From Streptomyces sp. WMMC500 (GTDB lineage Bacteria > Actinomycetota > Actinomycetes > Streptomycetales > Streptomycetaceae), in contig NZ_CP114905.1 in the NCBI RefSeq assembly GCF_027497195.1, forward strand, positions 3,820,001 to 3,884,000: a DNA stretch of 64,000 nucleotides, in the 5' to 3' direction. Below, in pieces: positions 17,899 through 26,313 of this stretch. How positions within the stretch are numbered: the stretch's first letter is position 1; each line of letters begins with the position of its first letter. A program made the position numbers and the translations under genes. A model generated the notes under the pieces. That model was not told the origin of the DNA. It did not search any database and saw nothing but the letters and a program-made list of their open reading frames with translations.

Positions 17899-18963
17899 AT
17901 GGATCAGTCAAGCCCCGAACACTACCCGATCGCCGATTTCATCAAATGGCATGCGCAAAAGGAACTTGAGCTCAATCCCAGCTTCCAGCGGGGCCCGGTC
18001 TGGACCGATCCCGCCAAGAGCTATCTCATCGACACCATTCTGCAGGGGTATCCCATCCCCAAAGTCTTGATGCGCACACATATCGAGCGTAGCTCACACC
18101 GAATCTTCCGTGAGGTCGTTGACGGCCAACAGCGCCTCCGAACGATAATCGATTTCGCCGCCGACAAGTTCAAACTGGGCGCCAGGTCAAAGGAATTTCG
18201 AGGGCTCAACTACAGCAGCCTCTCCCATGAGATGCAGGACAGATTTCTCGCCTATAAGATCACGGCAGAGCAACTCATCAACGCGACCGACACGGACGTC
18301 CTTGAGGTTTTCGCTCGAATCAATAGCTACACGGTGCCAGTCAATGCTGCCGAGCTACGCAACGCAACGTACGACAATGAGTTCAGTTGGTCGGTGCAAG
18401 AGCTATCCAGAAAATGGACAGACCTTTGGGACCTAGGAGTCCTGACCAAGCGCGACCAAGTGCGCATGCTCGGCCACTCGCTGGTGGCGGAGATGTATTG
18501 GATCCTCCTCAACGGCGTCAGCGACGGTGGTGAGCCCAAGATCGATCGAATGTACGACCGCAAGCGTAAGGAATTTATAGAGAAGGAAGAGATCGAGCAT
18601 CAGACAAATTGGGTTCTCGACCTCATGCAGGGCCAAGTGTTTCCTGCCGTTAAAGGGGAGCCCATTGTCAAGCGCCCTCAAGCACTTATGATCTTCGCAG
18701 CACTAGCCCATTCAAGATTCGGACTAGAGCCCGGGGACGTAGGGGACGCAGACATGCCAGCTCGCACAGAGAACACCCTGGAACGCCTGCCGCTCTTTGT
18801 CTCCAACTTGACCTACCTCAACGAAGTGCTGCGTAGCGAGGAGCCCCCGCGGGAGTTGACGAGCTTCTACGGACATTCGAAGTCTTCCACGCAGCGGATC
18901 GCCAGCAGGAAGGACCGCTTTCGGGTCTTCTGCATGGCGCTCGAATCTTCGCTGGAGTCATAG
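17899..18963 (+). CDS. DUF262 (GmrS-like/ParB-like) protein
   Basis: A 354-residue protein. The N-terminal DUF262 signature is clear: NPSFQRGPVW (residues 26-35), a helix LIDTILQGYPIPKVLM, and DGQQRLRTI at 75-83, the conserved DGQQR nucleotide-handling motif. The C-terminal two-thirds is helical and charged, and lacks the DUF1524 HNH nuclease found in full GmrSD enzymes. DUF262 proteins occur in type IV restriction (GmrSD, BrxU). The start codon is one base past the SRA-HNH stop, with GGAG upstream, so translation is coupled. It probably supplies NTP-dependent sensing to the nuclease partners; that is inference. Confidence 0.85.
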   Translation: MDQSSPEHYPIADFIKWHAQKELELNPSFQRGPVWTDPAKSYLIDTILQGYPIPKVLMRTHIERSSHRIFREVVDGQQRLRTIIDFAADKFKLGARSKEFRGLNYSSLSHEMQDRFLAYKITAEQLINATDTDVLEVFARINSYTVPVNAAELRNATYDNEFSWSVQELSRKWTDLWDLGVLTKRDQVRMLGHSLVAEMYWILLNGVSDGGEPKIDRMYDRKRKEFIEKEEIEHQTNWVLDLMQGQVFPAVKGEPIVKRPQALMIFAALAHSRFGLEPGDVGDADMPARTENTLERLPLFVSNLTYLNEVLRSEEPPRELTSFYGHSKSSTQRIASRKDRFRVFCMALESSLES

Positions 18964-19622
18964 TGTTGAGTCTGCATGAGCCATACCGAGATTTCGTGGT
19001 TGAGTGCAGAGAAATATCAAACTGCTTTTCGTCGCTGCACATGGAAAATAGAAACAACATCGGATCCGACTCTCATAGGGTTGCGCGGGAAGGTGCAGTC
19101 ATCGCCCTGCACGACGCATGGAATCGTTTCAACCGTGCGCTGGTCCTTCGTAGCAGCTATCACAAATTCCGTACGCGATCGGGCGCAATCCACCGACCGA
19201 ATATTGGGCGCAACCAATCCGATGCATTGCGCCACTTAAAGTCGAACGAAAAAGCGATATGCTCCAGGTCTCACGGGGAACCGAATTGGTTCGTCCCGGC
19301 GGCGACGATAGACGCTGCTCGCATACTCGATGTTCCGAACAGGGCAAATATAAGCGCAGCGGTGGGGGCCAACCTACGGAGCACAATATCTGCTTCGATA
19401 GGCGCTAAAGGTGCCAGCTCACCGCCCGCCGAAATTCAGTCGGTACGAAACTACATCGCGCACCGAGGCCGCAACGCTGCCTGTCGAGTCGCTCCCCTCA
19501 TGAAGTCTCACGGCGCTACGAACGTAGTGCAGCTTCTGAACTCGCCTGTCGCTGGGGGCATCTCCCTGTTCGAGTCGTGGGTCACGGACCTCCAGTACAT
19601 GGCTGACGCGGCTACTCAATAG
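18963..19622 (+). CDS. HEPN-like protein with R-x4-H motif
   Basis: A 219-residue, mostly helical protein with GTG start overlapping the DUF262 stop (TAGTG). Residues 162-167 read RNYIAH, the R-x4-H signature of HEPN ribonucleases, placed in a predicted helix near the C-terminus. The flanking text (SVRNYIAHRG) resembles the MAE_28990/MAE_18760-like HEPN group, which I remember as often encoded beside DUF262 genes. Codon 92 (19236-19238) is TTA, so translation should depend on the developmental tRNA BldA. Likely an RNA-cutting or abortive effector of the three-gene island. Family assignment rests on motif and context only. Confidence 0.65.
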   Translation: MLSLHEPYRDFVVECREISNCFSSLHMENRNNIGSDSHRVAREGAVIALHDAWNRFNRALVLRSSYHKFRTRSGAIHRPNIGRNQSDALRHLKSNEKAICSRSHGEPNWFVPAATIDAARILDVPNRANISAAVGANLRSTISASIGAKGASSPPAEIQSVRNYIAHRGRNAACRVAPLMKSHGATNVVQLLNSPVAGGISLFESWVTDLQYMADAATQ

Positions 19623-20291
19623 TTAGGCATGCTTGAGCACCCGTTCTTCAGCGCGGCACAACACTTCGTCGTGGTCGTAGCCATGGGCTGCCAGCCAGCA
19701 GAGGACATCGGCGATCAGGTGGGTTGCGGCGTCTTCGAGGAGCGCCGCACTCAGCGGAGAGTCGGCGTAGCAGGTGCGGTGGTGTTGCTGGCGGTAGAGG
19801 ATGAGGAGGGCTTCGGCGGCGGTGACGCGGTCGCCGCCGGCGTGGGCGGTTGGTGAGTCGAGGCCCGTTGCCAGTTCCACCCAGGTGGTTTTGCCGTCGT
19901 CACGAAGATCCACGCCCCAGTCGGCGGCTGTGGCAGCGACAAGGAGTAGGCCACGGCCGGTTTCGTCGTCGGGGGCGGGCTTGGCCGGGATCGGGACCGA
20001 GTTCGTACCGGGGTCGTGGAGTTCGAGGCGGAGGCGGGTGTCGCGCATCGAGGTCGTGAGCGTGACCGGGACACCGGCGCCTACGTGCGAGACGACGTTG
20101 GTGACGAGTTCGGTCGCGCAGAGCTGGGCAGCGTGAACCACGTGCGGCAAGCCCCAGAGCCGCAAGTGGCGTTGGAGGACGCGGCGTAGCCCGGCGACCT
20201 CCTCGGGGCAGGCGGGGAAGTCCAGTTCCCAGCGCTTGCGCACCACGCACTTGCCCCACACAGTCTGATCGGGGCGGTCGGTCTTGTGCAT
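19623..20291 (-). CDS. RsbW-like ATP-binding protein (anti-sigma type)
   Basis: A 222-residue protein with a GHKL ATPase domain in residues 25-145: ATELVTNVVSHVG is the N box, LRLELHDPGTNSVP the G1 region and DDETGRGLLLVAATA the G2/lid region. About 70 further helical residues follow. Proteins of this kind bind or phosphorylate anti-sigma antagonists and in Streptomyces often sit next to WhiJ-type XRE/DUF397 pairs, as here (divergent XRE at 20406). The gene ends directly against the HEPN gene, convergently, with no gap. GGAG lies hard against the start at 20291, so the start is somewhat uncertain. Confidence 0.8.
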   Translation of the reverse strand: MHKTDRPDQTVWGKCVVRKRWELDFPACPEEVAGLRRVLQRHLRLWGLPHVVHAAQLCATELVTNVVSHVGAGVPVTLTTSMRDTRLRLELHDPGTNSVPIPAKPAPDDETGRGLLLVAATAADWGVDLRDDGKTTWVELATGLDSPTAHAGGDRVTAAEALLILYRQQHHRTCYADSPLSAALLEDAATHLIADVLCWLAAHGYDHDEVLCRAEERVLKHA

Positions 20292-20405
20292 CTCCGGTCA
20301 CGATCCTTCGATTGTTCCTCTCGGTGTCTACACAGTCACTCAACGTGCGTAGGGTGGGAAGGGGATGGGTGTCCCAAGACCACCGTTGAGAGACGAGGAC
20401 CTCCC

Positions 20406-21233
20406 ATGGCACAACGACCACGCGAACTGACCCCTGACCGATCGGCACGCCACCTCTTCGGCTTCGAAATGCGCCGCTGTCGTGAACAGGCAGGCATGAG
20501 CCTCGAAGGGCTCGCCGAAGTGGTGAAGTACAGCCGCAGCCACTTAGCACGGATCGAGGTAGCCGCGTACATGCCACCGCCTGACCTGGCTGGGGCACTA
20601 GATGCTGCCTTAGGGACGGATGGAACCTTCCAGCGGCTTTACGCGCTCGCCAGACACGAGGTGCACCCGGACCAGTTCCGCCGACGGATGGAGTTGGAGG
20701 CGCGGGCGCGCATCATTGCGGAGTTCGCGGGGCTGATCGTGCCCGGGTTGATCCAGACGGAGGAGTACGCCCGCGCCATCTTCGAGGCGCGCAAGCCGCG
20801 GGCTTCAAACGACGAGGTCGAGCAATTGGTGTCCGCCCGCATGGCGCGGCAGGCACTGCTGCGCGCTGACCCGCCTCCGGAGTTCTCGGCCATCCTGGAT
20901 GAGGCAGTGCTGCGTCGACCAGTGGGCGGGTCTGTCGTGATGGGCCGACAACTGGAGCGGCTGGTCGAGTTGTCGCATACCGACGCCACGGTGGTGCAGG
21001 TGCTGCCCTTCGCCCACGGAGAGCACACGCTGCTGGGTGGCGCATTGGCTCTGTTCACTCTCGACGGCGGCAGGGGCGTCGCGTATGAGGAGGGTATTGG
21101 GACAGGCAACCTGCTCGAAGATCCAGAGGTGTTCGATGACCGCCGACGCGCCTACGATCTGCTTCGGGCGTACGCCCTGTCCCCGACCGACTCCGCGGAT
21201 CTCATCCGCTCTGTAAGGGAGGCGCTTCCCTGA
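20406..21233 (+). CDS. WhiJ-type XRE regulator with DUF5753 domain
   Basis: A 275-residue regulator. Residues 15-75 hold an XRE helix-turn-helix (FGFEMRRCREQAGMSLEGLAEVV, KYSRSHLARIEVA). The rest is a DUF5753 effector domain (AEFAGLIVPGLIQTEEYARAIFEARK). It is followed by a DUF397 gene whose ATG overlaps its stop (TGATG). In Streptomyces such pairs antagonise each other and influence development or antibiotic production (WhiJ, Scr types). Codons 47 and 69 are TTA (20544-20546 and 20610-20612), two rare Leu codons that would tie it to BldA. The start has GAGGACC upstream. Confidence 0.87.
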   Translation: MAQRPRELTPDRSARHLFGFEMRRCREQAGMSLEGLAEVVKYSRSHLARIEVAAYMPPPDLAGALDAALGTDGTFQRLYALARHEVHPDQFRRRMELEARARIIAEFAGLIVPGLIQTEEYARAIFEARKPRASNDEVEQLVSARMARQALLRADPPPEFSAILDEAVLRRPVGGSVVMGRQLERLVELSHTDATVVQVLPFAHGEHTLLGGALALFTLDGGRGVAYEEGIGTGNLLEDPEVFDDRRRAYDLLRAYALSPTDSADLIRSVREALP

Positions 21234-21442
21234 TGATCACCACTCCCCAGTGGGTCAAGTCCAGCTACAGCAACGGCGAGGGCGGCGGCTGCATCGAGTG
21301 GGCGCCGACCGTCGCGTCGTCCGGTGTCGTTCCCGTGCGGGACAGCAAGGACCCGGGCGGGCCTACCCTCGCTTTCTCTGCCGCGGGGTGGCGGGCCTTC
21401 GTTGCAAGCGTTCGAGCCGGCGAGTTCGCCGAGGGCCTCTGA
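21233..21442 (+). CDS. DUF397 small protein, partner of the XRE regulator
   Basis: A 69-residue protein with the full DUF397 signature: WVKSSYSNGEGGGCIEWA, then VPVRDSKDPGGPTLAFS and WRAFVASVRAGEF. Its ATG overlaps the stop of the XRE gene, so the two are translationally coupled. DUF397 proteins act as antagonists or cofactors of the adjacent XRE/DUF5753 regulator. No membrane segment or signal peptide. Confidence 0.9.
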   Translation: MITTPQWVKSSYSNGEGGGCIEWAPTVASSGVVPVRDSKDPGGPTLAFSAAGWRAFVASVRAGEFAEGL

Positions 21443-21517
21443 CCTGCGTGGAGACCTCTGCAGCGGAGTTATCCACAGGGGGAAGCGGAGGGTGGAGATC
21501 CGCGAGAGGATGGGGGC

Positions 21518-22498
21518 ATGACGGGGGAAGCGAGGCCGCTGGGTGAGTTGGCGGCGGTGAACGGTGGCGTGTTGGTGTGTGCCGAGGCCCGGGCGGCCGG
21601 GTGGTCGGCCGGGGTGTTGGTGCGGAGGTTGCGGAGCGACGGGTGGCGGAAGGTTCGGGGCGGGGTGTGGGTGGAGCCCGGGCGGGTCGATGATCTGCGG
21701 ATGCGGTTGCGGGTGGCGCAGGCCGGGCGGCCGGGGTTGGTCGTGAGTCACAGCGCGGCGGCCCATCTGCACGGCATCGAAGTGCTGGACGTCCGGCCCG
21801 AGTTCACCCACGTGCGGGGGCGGGGCCGGATGCCCGGGGGGTGTGTGGTGCACCGGACCGCGGTGAGTGGCGAGGAGATCGTCACCGTCGCCGGGTTGCG
21901 GGTGACCAGCGCCGTGCGGACTCTGGTCGACCTGCTGCGTACGGCGGAGCGGGACGCGGCGCTGGTTGCCGTGGAGTCGGCGTTGACGCGGCGGCCGTGG
22001 GGTCCCGGTGGTGAGCTGCCGCGGCGGTGGCGGGAGCAGGTGACCGATCTGCATGCGGTGTCCGAAGCCGTTGCCGGGGCCGGGCAGCGGCGGGGTGTGG
22101 TCGCGGCGCGGCGGCGGCTGGCGCTCGTCGACCCTCGGTCCGGGTCGCCCGCGGAGACGGTGGCGCGGCTGCGGATGTACGACGCCGGGTTGCGGCCGCT
22201 CAGCCAGGTGCCCTTCACCGCGCCCAACGGCCGGCGGATACGGGTGGACTTCTTCTTCCCGGTGGCGGGGCTCGTCGTGGAGATCGAGGGGTACGGCTTC
22301 CACGGCAGCCGGTCCGCTCATCTGGCCGACGTCGAGCGCTTCAACGACCTGGGGCGCTGTCCCGACGTCCGGCGGATGCTGCGGTTCGCCGCGAGCGACG
22401 TCTTCGAGCGGCCCCAGCGGATGCTCCACACGATCCGCGCCGCCCTGGGCGAGATCGCCGCCGGGGGCAGTACGTCCACCGGCGCTGCTGCCGCGTGA
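21518..22498 (+). CDS. AbiEi-like/DUF559 protein
   Basis: A 326-residue protein. The N-terminal part looks like the winged-helix antitoxin domain of AbiEi proteins (GVLVCAEARAAGW, VLVRRLRSDGWRKVRGGVWVEPG). The C-terminal part is DUF559/Vsr-like (RRIRVDFFFPVAGLVVEIEG, then DVERFNDL), with the Asp/Glu pattern of the PD-(D/E)xK fold. No AbiEii nucleotidyltransferase toxin is next to it, so it is one of the solitary actinobacterial versions of unknown role. It stands 75 bases after the DUF397 gene; GAGAGGATGGGGG precedes the start. Confidence 0.75.
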   Translation: MTGEARPLGELAAVNGGVLVCAEARAAGWSAGVLVRRLRSDGWRKVRGGVWVEPGRVDDLRMRLRVAQAGRPGLVVSHSAAAHLHGIEVLDVRPEFTHVRGRGRMPGGCVVHRTAVSGEEIVTVAGLRVTSAVRTLVDLLRTAERDAALVAVESALTRRPWGPGGELPRRWREQVTDLHAVSEAVAGAGQRRGVVAARRRLALVDPRSGSPAETVARLRMYDAGLRPLSQVPFTAPNGRRIRVDFFFPVAGLVVEIEGYGFHGSRSAHLADVERFNDLGRCPDVRRMLRFAASDVFERPQRMLHTIRAALGEIAAGGSTSTGAAAA

Positions 22499-22563
22499 GC
22501 CGCTGAGCCGGGCGCGGCACGGCGTCTCACGGGGTTTTCAGGGCCGCGTGGCAGGGTGGCGCC

Positions 22564-22929
22564 ATGGACGCCTACGTCAGGAACATCGTGCTCGACTGCG
22601 CCGACGCCCGCGAGCTTGCCGACTTCTACACGCGGTTGCTCGGCATGCGGGTCATTCGCGACGACTGGATGGTGATCGCCAAGGACGAGGACAGCTTTCC
22701 ACGGCTGGCATTCGAGGAGGTGCCGGGCTACCGGCCGCCGCTCTGGCCCGACTTCGAGCGCGCGTATCCCCAGCAGATGCACATCTGCTTCGGCGTCGAC
22801 GACTCGGCCGCGGCGGGCGAGCTGGCGCTGCGGCTCGGGGCCACGCGGCTCTCCGAAGAAGGCGGGAGCTGCCCGGTGTTCGCCGACCCGGCCGGGCATC
22901 CGTTCTGTCTCTGCGGTCCCGGGGAGTAG
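22564..22929 (+). CDS. VOC (glyoxalase/bleomycin-resistance) family protein
   Basis: A 121-residue single VOC domain: DAYVRNIVLDCADARELADFY at the start, LLGMRVI, a middle QMHICFGVDD strand and the C-terminal FADPAGHPFCLCGPG. These are the paired beta-alpha-beta-beta-beta units that bind a metal or a small ligand. Substrate is not predictable. Followed by a strong hairpin shared with the convergent M23 peptidase gene. Confidence 0.85.
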   Translation: MDAYVRNIVLDCADARELADFYTRLLGMRVIRDDWMVIAKDEDSFPRLAFEEVPGYRPPLWPDFERAYPQQMHICFGVDDSAAAGELALRLGATRLSEEGGSCPVFADPAGHPFCLCGPGE

Positions 22930-22947
22930 GTCCCGGGAAAAGGCCGA

Positions 22948-22982
22948 CGGCCCTGGTGTCGGGGGGTCGGCCACCAGGGCCG
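22948..22982. terminator. Bidirectional terminator hairpin
   Basis: A perfect 11-base-pair stem, CGGCCCTGGTG (22948-22958) pairing with CACCAGGGCCG (22972-22982), with a 13-base loop. It is 19 bases past the VOC gene and 150 bases beyond the stop of the convergent peptidase gene. Confidence 0.7.
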
Positions 22983-23134
22983 CCGGCGGTCTCGGTGCGC
23001 GCCCGGACGCCACGGGGGAAGGTGCGTACGGGCACGCCGGAGACGTGGGGAAGGGGTTTATGGGGGCTTGCGGTCCGTCGGGCGGGCGGGGTGATCCCGG
23101 CCCGCAAGGCCGGGCTGCCGGGCCCGCCGCCCGG

Positions 23135-24307
23135 TCAGACCGGGGCGCCGTTGTTGCGCAGCCAGGCGAGCGGGTCCACTGCGTCCCCGCCGCCGGGTCG
23201 GACCTCCAGGTGCAGGTGCGGGCCGGTGACGTTGCCCGTGGCGCCCACGCGCCCGATGACGTCGGCGGTCGTGACCTCGCCGGAGGACTGGATGATGGAG
23301 GACAGGTGGCAGTACCAGATCTCGGTGCCGTCCTCGAGCGTGAGGACGATGCGGTAGCCGTACGAGCCGGCCCAGCCGGCCTCGGTGATGGTGCCGCCGT
23401 GCACGGCCTTGACCGGGGTGCCGGTGGAGGCGGCGAAGTCCTGGCCCGTGTGGCCCGCGGCCCACATGTCGCCGGACTCGCCGAACGTCGAGGTGAGGGT
23501 GTAGTTGGCGAGGGGGGCGACGTAGCTCGCGGCGAGCTTGGCGAGGCGCTCGGCCTCCGCCTTGCGGCGGGCCTCCTCTTCCGCCTTGCGGCGGCGCTCC
23601 TCCTCGATACGGCGCTGGCGCTCCTCTTCCGCCGCCTTCGCCTCGGCGGCCTCCTCGGCCGCCTGCTTGGCGGCCTCGGCCTCGGCGGCGGCGCGGGCCG
23701 CAGCGTCGGCCTCCGCCTGCTGCTGGTCGGCCTGCTGAAGGATGCGCGCCCGCAGGGCCTCGCCGGAGTCGGCGGCCGGGGTCGCGGTGCCGGAGCCGGT
23801 GTCGCTGGCGTAGCTGACCTGGGTGAGCGGTGCGGTGGTGACGACGGTGTCGTCGGAGACGGGCTCTTCCTTGCTCGGTATCAGCTCGCCGACGCCCGGC
23901 AGGCTCTCCGCGTCCGGGAGTTGGGCGCTGATCTCGCTCGTGACGGCGTCGACCTGGTCGGGCATGGATATCGCGACCGGCGGCTTCTCCTGCGCCGTGG
24001 CCATGCTGCCCGCGCCGACGGCGGCGAAGACGCCTACGCCGAGTACGGCGCCGCTGCGCGCCATGCTGCCGCCGCGCTGCCGGGGGAGGCGCCGGCGGCC
24101 GCGGGAGGGAAGGCCGTCCTCGGGGAAGACTTCGTCGACCGGCTCTTCGGCGGCGTAGACCGGTTCTCCGGCGGCGTAGACCGGCTCTTCGGCGGCGTAG
24201 CCGACCGGCGCGTATCCCTCGGGGGCGCTGCCGGCGGGCGCATAGCCGTCGTAGCCGTAATCGTCATAGCCATGGCCGTAGCCAGGCCCAGGCCTGTAGG
24301 ACGCCAC
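23135..24307 (-). CDS. M23 peptidase (cell-wall hydrolase) under c-di-AMP riboswitch control
   Basis: A 390-residue protein. An N-terminal Tyr/Gly/Ala-rich cytoplasmic part is followed by a hydrophobic anchor or signal (about residues 80-105). An Ala/Glu/Lys-rich coiled coil comes next (about 180-260), then a C-terminal LytM/M23 zinc peptidase domain with GHTGQDFA, WYCHLSS and GPHLHLEV as metal and catalytic residues. It should cut peptidoglycan cross-bridges outside the membrane. The start is GTG at 24307 with AGGAG upstream. The leader contains a ydaO-type riboswitch, as is known for several Streptomyces cell-wall hydrolases. Confidence 0.9.
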   Translation of the reverse strand: MASYRPGPGYGHGYDDYGYDGYAPAGSAPEGYAPVGYAAEEPVYAAGEPVYAAEEPVDEVFPEDGLPSRGRRRLPRQRGGSMARSGAVLGVGVFAAVGAGSMATAQEKPPVAISMPDQVDAVTSEISAQLPDAESLPGVGELIPSKEEPVSDDTVVTTAPLTQVSYASDTGSGTATPAADSGEALRARILQQADQQQAEADAAARAAAEAEAAKQAAEEAAEAKAAEEERQRRIEEERRRKAEEEARRKAEAERLAKLAASYVAPLANYTLTSTFGESGDMWAAGHTGQDFAASTGTPVKAVHGGTITEAGWAGSYGYRIVLTLEDGTEIWYCHLSSIIQSSGEVTTADVIGRVGATGNVTGPHLHLEVRPGGGDAVDPLAWLRNNGAPV

Positions 24308-24329
24308 GAAGGCGTACTCCTTTCCTTCC

Positions 24330-24490
24330 TTCTCGCCTACCGGGTTAGCTGACGGGTTCGGAGCAGGAAGGTCTCCTACGGGCCGCCTCCTCGCGGAGGT
24401 TGGCCCGATTCACCCCAAGGTGGTGGTTCCCCGGTTCCCTAGGTGTTGCCGTTGCTGCAGTTGTTTCGCGTGCGGGATTCGGCGACGGCG
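24330..24490 (-). promoter_or_regulatory. ydaO/yuaA c-di-AMP riboswitch
   Basis: On the minus strand the leader contains, in order, ACCGGGGAACC, CTTGGGGTGAATCGG, a GC-rich variable hairpin (CCTCCGCGAGGAGG), CCGAACCCGTCAGCTAACCC and GGTAGGCGAGA. These are the conserved blocks of the ydaO class, recognised from memory of Streptomyces rpfA leaders. The element ends about 20 bases before the GTG start of the M23 peptidase. In this class c-di-AMP binding generally turns expression off. Boundaries are approximate. Confidence 0.9.
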
Positions 24491-24539
24491 CACGGTGCCG
24501 CCTCTTGCGGCGGCAGTGACGACCGCGCTGCGTTACCGC

Positions 24540-24569
24540 ACGCTAGCGGACGACGGCGTTCGATTCCAA
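24540..24569 (-). promoter_or_regulatory. Candidate promoter for the riboswitch-peptidase transcript
   Basis: On the minus strand TTGGAA (24569-24564), an 18-base spacer and TAGCGT (24545-24540). The predicted start is about 40 bases upstream of the riboswitch, giving a leader of roughly 225 bases. Position and consensus are the only evidence. Confidence 0.45.
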
Positions 24570-24717
24570 GTCGTTCCCGTTATTCAGTTGTGCTTTGCCG
24601 CGGACGATCCGGGCATGTACCAGCGGAAACGGACAACTTGACGCGCCGGCTACACGGAGTGAGGTCCGGTCGTTAGCTGATCGTGCATCAGTTGTTATGC
24701 GGAGGGGCGCTGTTCCA

Positions 24718-26070
24718 CTACGGAGCGTGTGCATGCGAGGGCGGGGCCGGCGGCGTGCCGGACGGGGTACGGGAGCGGGCGAGGGAGAACAGCGCCATGT
24801 CGTCCGCGACCCGTCCGCCGGTGTAGCGGGTCACGTCGTCCAGGAGAGTGTCCAGCACCTCATGCGGGCCGTCGAAGACCTGACCGCCCAGCCGGGTCAG
24901 CGGGTCGTAGAAGACGCCCGCCTTGTTCCGCGCCTCCGTCACGCCGTCGGTGAACAGGACGAGGGCGGAGCCCGGCGGGAACGGCACCTCCAGCAGCTCG
25001 TCCGGCCACGTGCCCAGTTCGCCCATGCCCAGCGGCAGCGCGTGCTCGCGCGGGTGCAGCATGCGCGCCGCGCCGTCGGCACCCAGCAGCATGGGTGCCG
25101 GATGGCCGCGGTTGAGCAGCCGCAGCCTGCCGCAGTCGCGGTCGACCTGCGCCAGCACCGCCGTCGTGAACCCCTCCACCCGGTCGAGACCGCTGCGCCC
25201 CGTCTCCTGGCGCTGCAGCGCGCGCTCCAGCCGCCGCGCCACCCCGGCGAGCCCCGGCTCCTCCTCGGCCGCCTCCCGGAAGGCGCCGATGACGACGGCC
25301 ACGGACTCCACCGCCTCCAGCCCCTTGCCGCGTACGTCGCCGACGATGCAGCGCACGCCGTACGGGCTCTCCTGCACGGCGTAGAGGTCCCCGCCGATCC
25401 GGGCGTCGGCGTCGGCGGCCCGGTAGCGGGCGGCGACCAGAAGGGGGCCGAAGCCGGCCGGCGGGTTCGGCAGCACGGCGCGCTGGGCGGCGACGGCGAC
25501 GTGGCGGGCGGAGGTCAGCCGCCGGTAGTTGCGCATGATCAGGACGTTCATGCCGATGGCCAGGCCGCCGATCACGCACTGCGAGATCATCTCGATGATG
25601 GACTCGCTGTAGTCCGCCGTGCCGTTGCCGATCTCCAGCACGACGTTGACGATGATCGCGATCACGGCGGTGAGCACGGTCGCGCGCAGCGACAGCAGCC
25701 CCGCGGCGACCAGCGGCGCGGACTCGAAGAACGGGGACGAGGTCAGGCCCTCCGGCGTGACCCAGTAGAACACCGCACCGATGAGGATCAGCATCGCCGG
25801 CAGCCAGCGCAGCGCCCATCCCACGCGCCGCTCGCCGGTGCTGGCCACGTCGGCCCGCGAGGGCGGCCGGGCCGGCAGCTCCAGCGCCGGGCTGTCGTCG
25901 CGGTCGGCGGGGCCTTCGGCGTACGGGCCGGCCTTCTTCCGGAACAGGCGGCGCCCGCCCCCGTCCGTACCGCCGCTGCCCCGCCGGTCGCCGCGCCGCC
26001 GGCCGCCGCCACGCCGGTCGCCGCCCAGCCGGTCGCCGCCCTGCCCGCCGTCCTCCCGCACCGGCTGCAC
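24718..26070 (-). CDS. Membrane SpoIIE-type PP2C phosphatase
   Basis: A 450-residue protein. The first 80 residues are Gly/Arg-rich and low complexity. Hydrophobic segments follow at about 85-165 (WLPAMLILIGAVFYW; VLTAVIAIIVNVVL; CVIGGLAIGMNVLIM). The SpoIIE phosphatase domain occupies about 190-440 with RIGGDLYAV, VGDVRGKG and LFTDGVTEAR. It probably dephosphorylates an anti-sigma antagonist at the membrane. The start is GTG at 26070 with AGGAG about ten bases upstream. It is separated from the P450 operon by a hairpin, so it is likely its own unit. Confidence 0.85.
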   Translation of the reverse strand: MQPVREDGGQGGDRLGGDRRGGGRRRGDRRGSGGTDGGGRRLFRKKAGPYAEGPADRDDSPALELPARPPSRADVASTGERRVGWALRWLPAMLILIGAVFYWVTPEGLTSSPFFESAPLVAAGLLSLRATVLTAVIAIIVNVVLEIGNGTADYSESIIEMISQCVIGGLAIGMNVLIMRNYRRLTSARHVAVAAQRAVLPNPPAGFGPLLVAARYRAADADARIGGDLYAVQESPYGVRCIVGDVRGKGLEAVESVAVVIGAFREAAEEEPGLAGVARRLERALQRQETGRSGLDRVEGFTTAVLAQVDRDCGRLRLLNRGHPAPMLLGADGAARMLHPREHALPLGMGELGTWPDELLEVPFPPGSALVLFTDGVTEARNKAGVFYDPLTRLGGQVFDGPHEVLDTLLDDVTRYTGGRVADDMALFSLARSRTPSGTPPAPPSHAHAP

Positions 26071-26259
26071 CTGCCCTCTCCTGCGCTTGCCTTCCTGCGC
26101 TGCCCTTCCTGTGCGGCCGACACGCGGGCCCTTGCCGTCGTCCCCTCAGGTTTCCGCGTCCCGGGCAGGACGGCGACCGGGCGGGGCCAGGCGGGTTACG
26201 GACCGGGTGACGGGCGGGAGCCCAGGCTGGGGACGGAGGGGAGACGGAAGGAGGACGGC

Positions 26260-26300
26260 GGGCAGGGCAGAGGCACGACCGGCGGACACCGGCCCTGCCC
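26260..26300 (-). terminator. Terminator of the conservon operon
   Basis: A perfect 9-base-pair stem, GGGCAGGGC (26260-26268) with GCCCTGCCC (26292-26300), lies 14 bases past the stop of the last P450 gene (26314, read leftward). The loop is 23 bases. Confidence 0.5.
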
Positions 26301-26313
26301 CCGGCCCCCGGCG

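Noticed and set aside
17899..18963. Complete GmrSD restriction enzyme
   Set aside because: Only the DUF262 part is present; the DUF1524 HNH nuclease of GmrD is not in this protein or next to it.
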